A stretch of DNA of 41,740 nt, from the NCBI GenBank assembly GCA_945861065.1, contig CAMASI010000032.1, positions 1 through 41,740 of the forward strand, given 5' to 3'. The position numbers and the translations under genes were made by a program. The stretch is from Klebsiella pneumoniae. Its GTDB lineage: Bacteria; Myxococcota_A; UBA796; GCA-2862545. Below, piece by piece: positions 7,575-16,408 of the stretch. Each line of letters begins with the position of its first letter. The first letter of the stretch is position 1. The notes beneath the pieces were generated by a model, which saw only the letters and a list, made by a program, of their open reading frames with translations, had not been told where the DNA came from and did not search any database.

Positions 7575-9281
7575 TTATTTCCAGTCGTAAGGCATCGCCG
7601 CCACCTGGTCTTCGATGAATTCGTGCAATTTCGCGAATGCGGCTTGGCCGGGTAGCGACAGCGGTTCACCTAGCGTGATGAGGTCGGCCCCTTCCGAGTA
7701 GGGGTCCCCGGTATATTCGAAGAAAAGTTGGGTGCCGTCCGTGCTTTCAATGAGTTTGTATTTACTGTCTCGGGCCATGCGCAGGTCCATCGTCGCCTGC
7801 TTGGCGTCGCCGTTGGGCTCGAAACGTTCGACGTAGACGATTTCGCGGATTTCCGTCGTCGCATTTTGCAGGATGGGCACAAATGACGCGCCGTCGCGCG
7901 GAAGGGAACTGAGTGTGGCGATCTGTTCCTCCGAAATACCGGCGAGTTCGGCCAGCGTCGGCATCAAGTCCACGGCGTGGACGAGCCCCAGGGAGAGCGC
8001 GCCAGGCTGCAGGACGGCCGGTCCTTGTACGACCAGGGGAACCCGTGTTCCGCCGTCGTACAGGGACAATTTGCTTCGCTCCGGGTCATAAGGAGGCAAC
8101 ACCCGGTCTTCAGGTGTGCCATTGTCTGCGAGCAAGAATACGTTGGTGCGGGCACGTACGTCCGGCGCCAAACTTGCCAGTAGCCGGGCAATCTCCGTAT
8201 CGGCGGCTTCGACCATGGGGTCGTACCAATCGGTGGGTTGGATTTGTTCCGGAGGAACCGTGTGGCTGGGAACGAGATCTTGGGGCGCGGGCGACAATGG
8301 GGTATGCGCCGCGTGCAACGCCACGTAGGCAAACCAAGGTTCGGGCGTGGTTTGTATCCACGCGGAGACGTCATTGACCGTTTCAGTCACGGCAAAAGTA
8401 TCGGAATAGGTCAAAACGCCGTTGTTGAGATATTCGTGGTGGTAATAGCCGGGTGTTTCGCTGTCGGGCGTGACGGTGACGTGCAGGTTGTCCAATGTCC
8501 CTTGAAACCAGTCGAACCCGAGGCGGAGCGGGTGGTTCAAAAACTCTGGATTGTCGTCGATGGTGAGGTGCCATTTTCCAAACGCGCCGGACGTGTACGG
8601 AACGGGCGCATGACGAAGCAATAACGGCAGCGTGAATTCGCGCTCATCGAGCTCAACCGTGTGGGTGAAGATAAAAATCACCTCGCCAATTCCGGTCCGG
8701 CGTGGGTGCCGCCCCGTCATCAGGGTCGCCCGAGTCGGAGAACAGGAAGGCGAGACGTAGAAATTGTCGAACCGCATTCCCGCTTCGGCCAAGGCATCGA
8801 TCGTGGGCGTGGGGGGTGCGACATCGGCCTCATCAAAGAGTCCGACCTTGTCCTGCCCGACATCGTCGAGCACGATGACCAACGCGTTGGGTGGGAGGGG
8901 CACGGAGATGACTGCAGTCACGTTGCCTTGGGACGAAAACTGGCCGTCCGACGCGGTCACCGTGCAGGTCCAAGACTCCCCGATCTGGGTCACACCCGGC
9001 GGTATGGTGTCATTAGGGATGGTGAGCGAGGTGGTGTTTGTGAATGCGACCGTGTCTCTCGTCCAGGTCACGGTGAGCCCGACCGTGTCGCCATCGGGGT
9101 CCGAGGCCATCGCGGTGCAGGTCAGAACTTGGGCGGCGGTCGGTTGGGCGGGGTAAAGGCTGACAACCGGGGTCGAGGGCGGGTGGTTCATGGGTCCGCC
9201 GGACCCGTCGGCTTTTTCACCGCACCCTGCCAGCGTCGCAATCAAACCAAACAACGACATCGTGGCGGCCTGTGTGGACAC
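7575..9281 (-). CDS. Type I sulfatase lipoprotein with N-terminal Ig-like domain
   Basis: An alkaline-phosphatase-superfamily sulfatase of 568 residues from GTG 9281, or 561 from ATG 9260. The leader ends in ATLAGC, a lipobox. Residues about 30-130 form an Ig/cadherin-like domain (PPSTPVVSLYP..., ASDPDGDTVGLTVTWTRD). The catalytic domain begins NALVIVLDDVGQDKVG (metal Asp pair) and carries CSPTRATLMTGRHPRRTG, the C-x-P-x-R formylglycine motif. The Cys to be oxidised is about residue 180, encoded at 8742-8744. The second metal site is the FLLADNGTPED segment. Maturation needs a formylglycine-generating enzyme or anaerobic sulfatase maturase, and none is in this window. GTG 9281 directly follows the stop of the decarboxylase gene, so the two are probably cotranscribed. 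The substrate is unknown. Confidence 0.9.
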   Translation of the reverse strand: MSTQAATMSLFGLIATLAGCGEKADGSGGPMNHPPSTPVVSLYPAQPTAAQVLTCTAMASDPDGDTVGLTVTWTRDTVAFTNTTSLTIPNDTIPPGVTQIGESWTCTVTASDGQFSSQGNVTAVISVPLPPNALVIVLDDVGQDKVGLFDEADVAPPTPTIDALAEAGMRFDNFYVSPSCSPTRATLMTGRHPRRTGIGEVIFIFTHTVELDEREFTLPLLLRHAPVPYTSGAFGKWHLTIDDNPEFLNHPLRLGFDWFQGTLDNLHVTVTPDSETPGYYHHEYLNNGVLTYSDTFAVTETVNDVSAWIQTTPEPWFAYVALHAAHTPLSPAPQDLVPSHTVPPEQIQPTDWYDPMVEAADTEIARLLASLAPDVRARTNVFLLADNGTPEDRVLPPYDPERSKLSLYDGGTRVPLVVQGPAVLQPGALSLGLVHAVDLMPTLAELAGISEEQIATLSSLPRDGASFVPILQNATTEIREIVYVERFEPNGDAKQATMDLRMARDSKYKLIESTDGTQLFFEYTGDPYSEGADLITLGEPLSLPGQAAFAKLHEFIEDQVAAMPYDWK

Positions 9282-10628
9282 TTAGTGTGCCCCTCGCTGG
9301 GCATCCACCAATGCCTCCCACAACAGGTCGAGGTCGTGAGCCGTGTTTCCTTCTGCACCCACCGAAACGCGGACGACGGGCGCCCCTGCAAGGTTCGCAG
9401 GTGATAGAAGGAACCGGCCGCTCGCATTAATCCGTTCGACGATGGCCCCCTCGTCGCGTCGATCACCATGGTGCAACAACACCGTCTGAAGCTGCACGGG
9501 TGCGGCAAGTCGCCAAGGTGGAGGTGCTGCGCGCGCGAAGTCCCGCGCCAGGGCCATGTCTCGTCGGACCCGCGTCCTCCACCCCTCCACGCCCTCGTCG
9601 AGCAGCGTCCACAGTAGTTTCATGGCCCTGGGACGACGCCCGAGCGGGATGGACAGGTCCTTGCCGTGGCGCACGGTACCGTCTACGCGGCTGGACAGGT
9701 ACGTCGGGTCGGTCGACATCACAGACTCCAGAAACGCCACATCGCGCACATAAAGAATCGACAGGTCCATGCCGACGCCGAGCCACTTGTGGGGATTGAT
9801 CACCAAGGAGTCTGCACGCTCGACGCCTGTCCACAACCTCCGGTTTTCCGGCGCTACCATCGCGTTGCCAGCCATCGCCGCATCCACATGCAACCACGCA
9901 CCGTTGACTTCTGCTCGGTCTGCCAGGGCGTCTACGGGATCAAATGCGGTGGATGTGGTGGTGCCTGTTGCCGCCACGATTGCACAAGCACGGGTTCCAG
10001 AACGTCGATCTGCGGCCAGTTGGGCGTCGAGGGCCGGGAGCGAGATGGCACCGTGCATATCGACCGGAATGCCGCGCCACGCATCGGGCCCGAAACCTGC
10101 GACCCGAACGGCTTTCGGGACCGAAACATGGTTTTGCTCGGATCCGTACACCGCCAAACGCCCTGGCCCGCAGCGTTCTCTTGCGGCCACCAAGGCCGTC
10201 AAGGTTGACGTACTGGCGGTGTCGTTGATGACGCCTGTCATGCCCTCGGAAAGTCCTACAGCTTGGCGAAACCACGAGGTCGCGACGCCTTCCAACTCCG
10301 TTTGCGCGGGGGCAGACAACCAAGTCATCGCCTGACCGCCGACGCCCGCGCCGACCAAGTCTGCGAGCACCGAGGCGCGACTCGTATTGGCCGGAAACCA
10401 TGCGAAGAAACGGGGGTGTGACCACCACGTGGTGCCGTCACGAAGTAGGTCTTTCCACAGCCGTTCGTCAATTCCCGTGGGTAGTTCGGGCGGAGCCTTC
10501 GGCAACCGCGACGCAAACTCCCCCGGGTTCGCCAATGGGCTCACCGGAAGCTGGGCCACTTCGTCCGGAAGCTCGGCCAGCCAGTCGATCCACGCGTGCC
10601 CGGCTCGGCGAAATTCCTCTCGATTCAC
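9282..10628 (-). CDS. Pyridoxal-phosphate group II amino-acid decarboxylase (aromatic-type)
   Basis: A 448-residue PLP enzyme of the aromatic-L-amino-acid / tyrosine / glutamate decarboxylase family. Motifs include HPRFFAWFPANTS near residue 72, LHVDAAMAGNAMV (Asp that pairs with the pyridine nitrogen) and SLVINPHKWLGVGMD with the Schiff-base Lys at about residue 281. GTG 10628 is chosen because GAGG lies about nine bases upstream; the frame extends further but into a low-complexity stretch opposite the divergent ATPase gene. Length and motifs are closer to aromatic amino acid decarboxylases than to GadB, but the amino acid used cannot be fixed. It is followed without gap by the sulfatase. 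Confidence 0.92.
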   Translation of the reverse strand: MNREEFRRAGHAWIDWLAELPDEVAQLPVSPLANPGEFASRLPKAPPELPTGIDERLWKDLLRDGTTWWSHPRFFAWFPANTSRASVLADLVGAGVGGQAMTWLSAPAQTELEGVATSWFRQAVGLSEGMTGVINDTASTSTLTALVAARERCGPGRLAVYGSEQNHVSVPKAVRVAGFGPDAWRGIPVDMHGAISLPALDAQLAADRRSGTRACAIVAATGTTTSTAFDPVDALADRAEVNGAWLHVDAAMAGNAMVAPENRRLWTGVERADSLVINPHKWLGVGMDLSILYVRDVAFLESVMSTDPTYLSSRVDGTVRHGKDLSIPLGRRPRAMKLLWTLLDEGVEGWRTRVRRDMALARDFARAAPPPWRLAAPVQLQTVLLHHGDRRDEGAIVERINASGRFLLSPANLAGAPVVRVSVGAEGNTAHDLDLLWEALVDAQRGAH

Positions 10629-10717
10629 GGTCTGTGACCTCGGCGGGTGCCCCGTAGTCGTTGCAGACTGCGGGTGTGTGTCTTTCGAGGTGGACGCCGC
10701 CCGGCTACGGTGCCCGT

Positions 10718-12739
10718 GTGACTGCGAAGACCGAACCGTGGCCCGAGGTTCCCGGCGTGACCGTGGTCGCCGGTCGTGGTCGTTTCCCGCGGGACCCCGC
10801 GGTGGTTCTGGCGGCCATTGCGGTCGTCGTTTTGGCCGCGGGCCAGGCGCGGGCGGAAGTCGTCGCGCGAGCGCGGGTGGTGACGCACGAAGATCCGTCC
10901 CGGCTTGACGGGCTGATGGACGCGCTCTCGTGGACGCGCGTCGTGGGCTGGAACGACGACCGGTTGGTGTTTCGGCCGGGAACCGACACGCTTGACGTGG
11001 CTCTCCGTGTCGCGGCCTACCTAGGGACGCGACCGGTCGTACAAGCGGCTGCGGACCCGCTCCGGGCGCTGGCTGCTGAAATTGGCCGATTGGCGGGCGA
11101 AGCCGCACGGCAGGAGACGCTGGTTCCTTCCGTCACTGAGTCGATGCCCACGAAATCGGCTGAGGAAACGCCGGTCCCGCGCTCCGATCTCAAAATCCGG
11201 TTGTCTTCGCTGCTGACGGGACTGGACGACGCGTTCAAGGAACGAAGCGTAGTGGTCCGAATGTCGTTGCTGACGCTGATGGCCGGCCAGCATGTACTGC
11301 TGTTGGGGCCCCCCGGGACAGCGAAGAGTGCGTTCGCGCGCGCCTTGTGTGCCTGTTTTGAGGGCGCCACATTTTTCGAATATCTTCTCACGCGGTTTAC
11401 CCATCCCGATGAGTTGTTCGGCCCTGTAAGCATTGAGGGGTTGAAGACGAGCGATTACCGTCGGTTGACCGAAGGTCATCTTCCGACCGCGCAAATCGCG
11501 TTTCTTGACGAGGTATTCAAAGCCAATTCTGCCATTCTGAACAGCCTTCTTGCGGTCGTCAACGAACGCACGTTCCATCACGGAAAACATATCGATCGCG
11601 TGCCGTTGATCGGGCTTGTGGCGGCGTCGAACGAAGTTCCAGACCCGGAAGCGGGCCTTGCCGCATTGTACGACCGGTTCCTTTGCAGGTTGTCGGTGCC
11701 GCCGTTGACACAGCAAGAAAGCTGGTGGCAGGTCGCATCGGGGAATTTGCGGCGGTTTGTAGCCACCACGGCGCTGCGTCAGGAGGACCTCGAATCCGTG
11801 GGCTTGGAGGCTGACCGCGTACAAATTCCGCCGAGCGTGGCGGAGGCACTCGGCGCCTTGTGGCGGATCGGCCTGCAAGAGGGGTGGGCCGTTTCGGATC
11901 GCCGCTGGCAGCGGGTTGTGGCGCTGTTGCGGCTCGCCGCGGCGACGGACGGCCGGGACGCCGTGGATACGTTGGACCTGCTGATGCTGCCCTACATGCT
12001 CGCACCGTCCCCGGATCGGTCTTCCGAAGTGCTAGACGCGGTGATTGGCCTCGTCAAAGGGGTCGGACCCGAGGACGATCTGGCCGCTCAGTGGCTCCTC
12101 CTGCGGGCAGATCGGGTGGCCCCTGTGGACCCACATTCGGTCGTGGACAGTGCGACGCCTGCTGGATTTCCGGCGCGATTGGAGCGTCGTCGGCGAGAAC
12201 TCGACCGATTTCTCGAGCACCACAAAGAAGCGGTGTTTCGTTTGGCGGCGATTCGACGCGCGATGGAGGCGGCTGCGAGCACACGATTGTGGATCGACAC
12301 CATCCCTTCGGCGTGGATGGCCAGAATTGTGCACTCGACACGTGACCTCGCGCGGGTGGCTGAGGTCGCGGCGCGGTACCGCACGACGCTCGTGGACACG
12401 CCCAGCGCCGCTGCGGGCCTGCTAGGAGCGCTGCCTGCTGCCCCTCGGCGGTCTCTCGGTGTGGGCGTGGTTTTGGCGTTGACGGTAGGCGAGGGGGCGC
12501 CGGTGCGGCTCACGTTGGCAGGCGAACGGGATGACGCGGGCACGCCCGACCCGTTGGACCGCCCCCACGAACTGCGTGTCTCGCCGGAATGGTGGGTTGC
12601 GTGGGTAGAAGGAAAGGTGGATGACGCGTTGGTTCGTCAGGTCGTGCCGCACGCCCAGCGCAACGTCGCGACTGCGCTCGTCGCTGTCCGGAGGCACCTC
12701 GCCGGGTCGGCCGTGCCTCCACCGCCTGACCTCCAGTGA
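10718..12739 (+). CDS. MoxR/RavA-type AAA+ ATPase with long N-terminal extension
   Basis: A 673-residue AAA+ ATPase of the MoxR group. Walker A is LLLGPPGTAKS (Lys203), Walker B is AQIAFLDE (Asp264-Glu265), and sensor 1 lies in VAASNEVPDP. The RavA-like order EYLLTRFTHPDELFGP between them is clear. Residues 1-155 form an extension without counterpart in typical MoxR or RavA proteins: a hydrophobic VVLAAIAVVVLAA stretch and an alpha/beta-looking segment (TRVVGWNDDRLVFRPGTDTLDVAL). After the AAA lid there is a long helical region containing a RRRRELDRF segment. GTG 10718 is the most downstream plausible start. The stop overlaps the start of the VWA gene, so the pair is coupled as in ravA-viaA. 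A chaperone-like role in assembling or activating another complex is inferred from the family. Confidence 0.85.
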   Translation: MTAKTEPWPEVPGVTVVAGRGRFPRDPAVVLAAIAVVVLAAGQARAEVVARARVVTHEDPSRLDGLMDALSWTRVVGWNDDRLVFRPGTDTLDVALRVAAYLGTRPVVQAAADPLRALAAEIGRLAGEAARQETLVPSVTESMPTKSAEETPVPRSDLKIRLSSLLTGLDDAFKERSVVVRMSLLTLMAGQHVLLLGPPGTAKSAFARALCACFEGATFFEYLLTRFTHPDELFGPVSIEGLKTSDYRRLTEGHLPTAQIAFLDEVFKANSAILNSLLAVVNERTFHHGKHIDRVPLIGLVAASNEVPDPEAGLAALYDRFLCRLSVPPLTQQESWWQVASGNLRRFVATTALRQEDLESVGLEADRVQIPPSVAEALGALWRIGLQEGWAVSDRRWQRVVALLRLAAATDGRDAVDTLDLLMLPYMLAPSPDRSSEVLDAVIGLVKGVGPEDDLAAQWLLLRADRVAPVDPHSVVDSATPAGFPARLERRRRELDRFLEHHKEAVFRLAAIRRAMEAAASTRLWIDTIPSAWMARIVHSTRDLARVAEVAARYRTTLVDTPSAAAGLLGALPAAPRRSLGVGVVLALTVGEGAPVRLTLAGERDDAGTPDPLDRPHELRVSPEWWVAWVEGKVDDALVRQVVPHAQRNVATALVAVRRHLAGSAVPPPPDLQ

Positions 12740-13998
12740 ACCTGGGCGCAGCCCGCGACCATCCAGCCGTGCTCGGGCTGGCCCAATCCGAAGAAGATTG
12801 TCGTCGATTGGGTGATTTCGCGGAAGACCTTGCCCGCTGGGTTTATGGCGTGGACCCAATGAGCCTGGGGGTGTTGACGCAACTGCTCGTACGTGTGGGT
12901 GGAAACAGTTGGACGGATACCAGGTGGTTGTGCGCCGGTCGGCCGCTGTTGGCCGTGGAAGCGGGTGTTCGAAGCGCCGTCGCCTTGTGGCCGCTGCTCC
13001 GAACGCTGGTCGAAGCACCGGGAAAAGACGCTCCCTGCGCGGAGGCCGCAACGACGGTGTTTGCCGCCGCAACAGAAGGCGGGTCGGAGGTCGGATGGAC
13101 GGCAGCAACGAACGCGGCAGCTGCATTGTCGGCGTTGGAACGTTTTTTGCCGGGGTCTGCGGCCTGTGGAAACGGGACCGGGGCGCTCGAAGTGGCGGTA
13201 CTCGCCGAACTCGCTGGGTGGACCGAAGTCCTTCGTGGCCTTCCGTCCATCGTCAAGCTCGCTGACGCCTTGGGGCGGGCTGTGCCTTGTGGGGTCGCCA
13301 GCACCGCCGAAGGGGGATCAGAGGAGGTGTCCGGCCTGATGTTCGCTGGCGAATTGAGTCGGGCTTTGCCGTCAGAAATCGCTCTACTGGCCGACGACAC
13401 AACTTCGGATCTGGTGCTCCACCGGCTCATGGAGCGTCGTCTGGCGTCGGTGGAGTTGTCGGGCGGAGGATTCGATGGCGCATCGACCCGGAAAAGGCGG
13501 GGTCCGGTCATCGCGTGTATTGACACGTCGGCGAGCATGGAGGGCGCACCGGAGCTTTGGGCAAAAGCGCTCGTCCTGGCGGTCGCTCGTCGGGCGCTGC
13601 CGCAGGGACGGGTGATGCACCTGCTGCTGTTCGGGGGGCCGCGCGAACGCACGGAACTCACCCTTCGGGCAGGCGGTGCGGGCCTGGCGGCCTGGCTTCG
13701 TTTCTTGCGCCAGGGTTTTCGGTCGGGGACGGACTTCGATGGACCCCTGCTGCGCGCGGTGGAATGGGTGAACGAACAGGGGCTGGACCGTGCCGACATT
13801 CTCGTCGTGACCGATGGCCTGTGCGAAGCTGCGCCGGACGTGGTTCGCCGGGTCGCAGAGGTTCGCTCCCGAGGGGTTGTGGTGTATTCGGTGGTCGTCG
13901 GACGCGCGGAGACCACCGGCGTACGGCCCTTCTCCGATCACGTGTGGGCGTTAGTGGACGAAGGTGACGGGGTGACAGAACTGCTCGCGCGGCTCTGA
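12736..13998 (+). CDS. VWA-domain (CoxE/ViaA-like) partner of the MoxR ATPase
   Basis: A 420-residue protein starting at GTG 12736, which overlaps the ATPase stop as GTGA. The C-terminal half is a von Willebrand A domain. Its MIDAS motif is CIDTSASMEG (Asp263, Ser265, Ser267), followed by the TDFDGPLLRAVEW segment with the MIDAS Thr and the VVTDG segment with the last Asp. The N-terminal 250 residues are helical, rich in Ala and Leu, and not assignable. In RavA-ViaA and CoxD-CoxE pairs the VWA protein binds the ATPase and recruits the client; the same is inferred here. No client gene is adjacent, because the next genes are convergent lipoproteins. Confidence 0.87.
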   Translation: MNLGAARDHPAVLGLAQSEEDCRRLGDFAEDLARWVYGVDPMSLGVLTQLLVRVGGNSWTDTRWLCAGRPLLAVEAGVRSAVALWPLLRTLVEAPGKDAPCAEAATTVFAAATEGGSEVGWTAATNAAAALSALERFLPGSAACGNGTGALEVAVLAELAGWTEVLRGLPSIVKLADALGRAVPCGVASTAEGGSEEVSGLMFAGELSRALPSEIALLADDTTSDLVLHRLMERRLASVELSGGGFDGASTRKRRGPVIACIDTSASMEGAPELWAKALVLAVARRALPQGRVMHLLLFGGPRERTELTLRAGGAGLAAWLRFLRQGFRSGTDFDGPLLRAVEWVNEQGLDRADILVVTDGLCEAAPDVVRRVAEVRSRGVVVYSVVVGRAETTGVRPFSDHVWALVDEGDGVTELLARL

Positions 13999-14125
13999 CA
14001 GCGGCGGGCAAGCGCGTTGATCCGTTGTCGCTGGCTGCGCTCCTCGGTTACGGGCATCTGAGCCCGCTCCCTTCGGTGCTCGCTGGTGCTCCTAGGCTCA
14101 ACACACGTGCGCACCGCTGTGCGAT
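13999..14125. other. Convergent intergenic region with hairpins
   Basis: This 127-base gap separates the convergent VWA and lipoprotein genes. CGGGC-ATCTGA-GCCCG at 14051-14066 is a perfect 5-bp stem, and GCGCACCGCTGTGCG near 14110 is another possible hairpin. There is no U-run on either strand, so a canonical terminator is not supported. I see no gene in it. Confidence 0.4.
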
Positions 14126-14584
14126 TTAGAACCAACACTCGGTCGGCTGCGGCTCGCTGCGTGCGAGGGAGGCAGCGAAGCCGAGGGCGACCGTGTCTGG
14201 CGTGAACCCTGCCAGTGCGCTCCCAACGAGGGCTGCGCCGCCGTACCCATTTGGGTGGAGATGGGCGCGAACGATGAGCTGTTCGCTTGCGGACACGGCA
14301 ATTGGCCCGCCGTCGCGAATGAACGGCTGCTCGTCTGCGTGGCTGTGGTTGAGCACACGGCGGTAGACCAAGCTGCCGTCCGGCCTGATCACCTCCCACC
14401 AGTTGGCATAGCGGGTGCAGTCCAGGTCGGGGCTGCGCACGCCGACGTCGAACTCGTAGGCGCCTTCGCTGCCGCCCACGCGCACGCTCACAACGTCGGC
14501 CAGCTGTGTGCCGGGTGGGGTAGCGACTGTTGACGGATCGGGAGCCAGGGGAGCCGGAGGGCCACAAGCGAGCAGGAACCACAT
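14126..14584 (-). CDS. Conserved small lipoprotein with WWEV / HSHADEQPF motifs
   Basis: A 152-residue protein with the N-terminus MWFLLACGPPAP. The start is fixed: an in-frame TAG sits only nine bases before ATG 14584 (at 14594-14596), so the leader has six residues before Cys7. After a Pro-rich linker the domain runs from TQLADVVSVRVGGSEGAY to the C-terminal PTECWF. Motifs such as SPDLDCTRYANWWEVI, VLNHSHADEQPFIRDGGP and VRAHLHPNGYGG match, from memory, a widespread hypothetical lipoprotein family of unknown function. The His/Asp/Glu cluster HSHADEQPF suggests metal or ligand binding, but this is only inference. It is transcribed divergently from an ASPIC/UnbV lipoprotein across about 27 bases. 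Confidence 0.75.
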   Translation of the reverse strand: MWFLLACGPPAPLAPDPSTVATPPGTQLADVVSVRVGGSEGAYEFDVGVRSPDLDCTRYANWWEVIRPDGSLVYRRVLNHSHADEQPFIRDGGPIAVSASEQLIVRAHLHPNGYGGAALVGSALAGFTPDTVALGFAASLARSEPQPTECWF

Positions 14585-14611
14585 CGCGGCGCCCTATCCG
14601 TTAGGCACGGC

Positions 14612-16363
14612 TTGATGCTAGTCTGGCTGGTGGGATGTGTGACGGGGAAGGCGGTCCTGCTGCCTGGAGACGGTGTGCCCGGTCCGTGGGCACCTACGCT
14701 TTCAGTGGTCGACCGAGCGTCGGACGTCGGGTACCAGGACTACGCGTTTCACGCGTCCTTCAAACGCGGTCGTTCGTGCAGCATTGCGGACTTCGACAGT
14801 GACGGTAATCTCGACATTTTCGTCGGGAATCCTTTTGATACCTCTTACCTGCTTCGCAATGTGGGGACCGACGGCGCGCCTCAATTCGAGGCAGCGGCGC
14901 CCATTCTCGAAGGAGAGTTTCCGTGGTCTGCCCCTGCCGCCGACTACGACCGTGACGGCGATACCGACCTGTTTCTCTCCACGGGCGGCATCGAGGCTCC
15001 CGGCTTTGATTTGTTGCTTCGTAATGACCTCGTCGAGACGGGAATCTATAAATTCACCGATGTGACCGACGTAGCTGGCGTCGCAGGCGGGGCAAGTCCG
15101 CTGACCGGTGAGCCGCTTCCCGCGATGTCGGTGGGGGCACAATGGGTGGATCTTGATCGGGACGGGGACCTCGATCTGCATGTGGATACCGGTGTGTACC
15201 CGTCACTCCTGGTGGAAGCGCCTCCGGGATCCTCGGTGGCCCGGACCCTGGTCTGGCGCAACGACGACGGCGTGTTCACGGACATTACCAACAGCATCGG
15301 ATTGAGCCTTCAGGGTCTCGGCAGGTTCAGCATCTGGTTCGATTATGATCTGGACGGCGATCTGGATCTATACCAGAATCATTTCGCGTCGACGCCGCAA
15401 ACGTTGTGGCGCAACGATCTTGTCGAGACGGGGACACTCGGATTTACTGACGTTTCCGGGGCCATGTCTCTCGGCCCTGACACCGACGTTTCGATGCCGT
15501 TGGAAGTGTTTTCTTCGTCCACTGCCGACGTCAACAACGACGGTTGGCCCGATGTTGTCCAGTTTGTTCGTGGGGTGCCGGACCAGGGGCCCTACGGCGA
15601 AGGGCACGTGTTGTTGATCAATGTGGCGGGCACGGGATTCGTGGCGGTGCAGGACATTGCTGGGCTCGACGTTGGGGCCCCGCCGTCTCCTTTGCGGGAC
15701 CATACCGATGCGGGCGTGATGGGTAGCAGCGTGGTGGACGCCACTGGGGACGGATTGCCGGATGTGTACGTGGGCAATGGTGGACCTGCGACTGGCAACC
15801 GCGATCAGTGGTTTGTTGCGCGTGAGTTGATCGAGGTGGAACTCGAAGGGGTCGGGGTCGTGGTCGTTCCGATTTACGAAGACCGTTCCGACCTCGTGGA
15901 TTTTCCCGCAGCGGTCTCCGAGGGACCGCCCGACGCCTACCCGCCTTACCCCTATCGAACCCATGCCGTGTGCATCGCAGACATTGATCGCGACGGCTTT
16001 GTGGACATTGCGGTCACAAATGGGGGAATGTTCCTGATCGGGGGCGACGCTGCGAAAGAACCAAACCGGTTGTTCCAGGTTGTCGTGGAGCCTCGGCCCC
16101 ATTTTATTCGCGCGCGCATGGTGGGCGATGATTTCGGAGCACGGGTGACCGTGCGAGCTGTGGATGCCGCGGGTGAGGACTTCCAGGTCGTTCGATTCCA
16201 TTGGTCGCGGGAGGGGTTTGGGGCGAGCAATGGGCCGGAGTTGTTTTTTGGGCTCCGGGACGCGGTGGGGAAGGTGGAGGTTGAGGTGCGCTGGTCCGAT
16301 GGCACGATTGAAGACCTTGGATCCGTGCAATTGGATAGCGACCTGATTGTGACGCGGCGCTGA
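14612..16363 (+). CDS. CRTAC1-type lipoprotein with FG-GAP/VCBS repeats and C-terminal ASPIC/UnbV domain
   Basis: A protein of about 583 residues. TTG 14612 and ATG 14615 are the only in-frame starts, giving (M)MLVWLVGC: a lipobox leader of seven or eight residues without basic charge. FG-GAP/VCBS calcium loops follow in series: DFDSDGNLDIFVGNP, DYDRDGDTDLFLS, DLDRDGDLDLHVD, DYDLDGDLDLYQN, DVNNDGWPDVVQF, DATGDGLPDVYVG and DIDRDGFVDIAVT. The last 90 residues (GDDFGARVTVRAVD..., VEVEVRWSDGTIEDLGSVQ) form the ASPIC/UnbV domain. The architecture predicts a surface beta-propeller with calcium binding. The ligand is unknown. The gene is convergent with the DUF1501 gene. Confidence 0.9.
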   Translation: MMLVWLVGCVTGKAVLLPGDGVPGPWAPTLSVVDRASDVGYQDYAFHASFKRGRSCSIADFDSDGNLDIFVGNPFDTSYLLRNVGTDGAPQFEAAAPILEGEFPWSAPAADYDRDGDTDLFLSTGGIEAPGFDLLLRNDLVETGIYKFTDVTDVAGVAGGASPLTGEPLPAMSVGAQWVDLDRDGDLDLHVDTGVYPSLLVEAPPGSSVARTLVWRNDDGVFTDITNSIGLSLQGLGRFSIWFDYDLDGDLDLYQNHFASTPQTLWRNDLVETGTLGFTDVSGAMSLGPDTDVSMPLEVFSSSTADVNNDGWPDVVQFVRGVPDQGPYGEGHVLLINVAGTGFVAVQDIAGLDVGAPPSPLRDHTDAGVMGSSVVDATGDGLPDVYVGNGGPATGNRDQWFVARELIEVELEGVGVVVVPIYEDRSDLVDFPAAVSEGPPDAYPPYPYRTHAVCIADIDRDGFVDIAVTNGGMFLIGGDAAKEPNRLFQVVVEPRPHFIRARMVGDDFGARVTVRAVDAAGEDFQVVRFHWSREGFGASNGPELFFGLRDAVGKVEVEVRWSDGTIEDLGSVQLDSDLIVTRR

Positions 16364-16408
16364 GGGCGGCGCCCCGCTATGACGCCTGACTGGGGCGGAA
16401 CGGATGGC

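Noticed and set aside
16364..16408. Bidirectional terminator between convergent genes
   Set aside because: GGGCGGCGCCCC can fold but there is no T-run on either strand.
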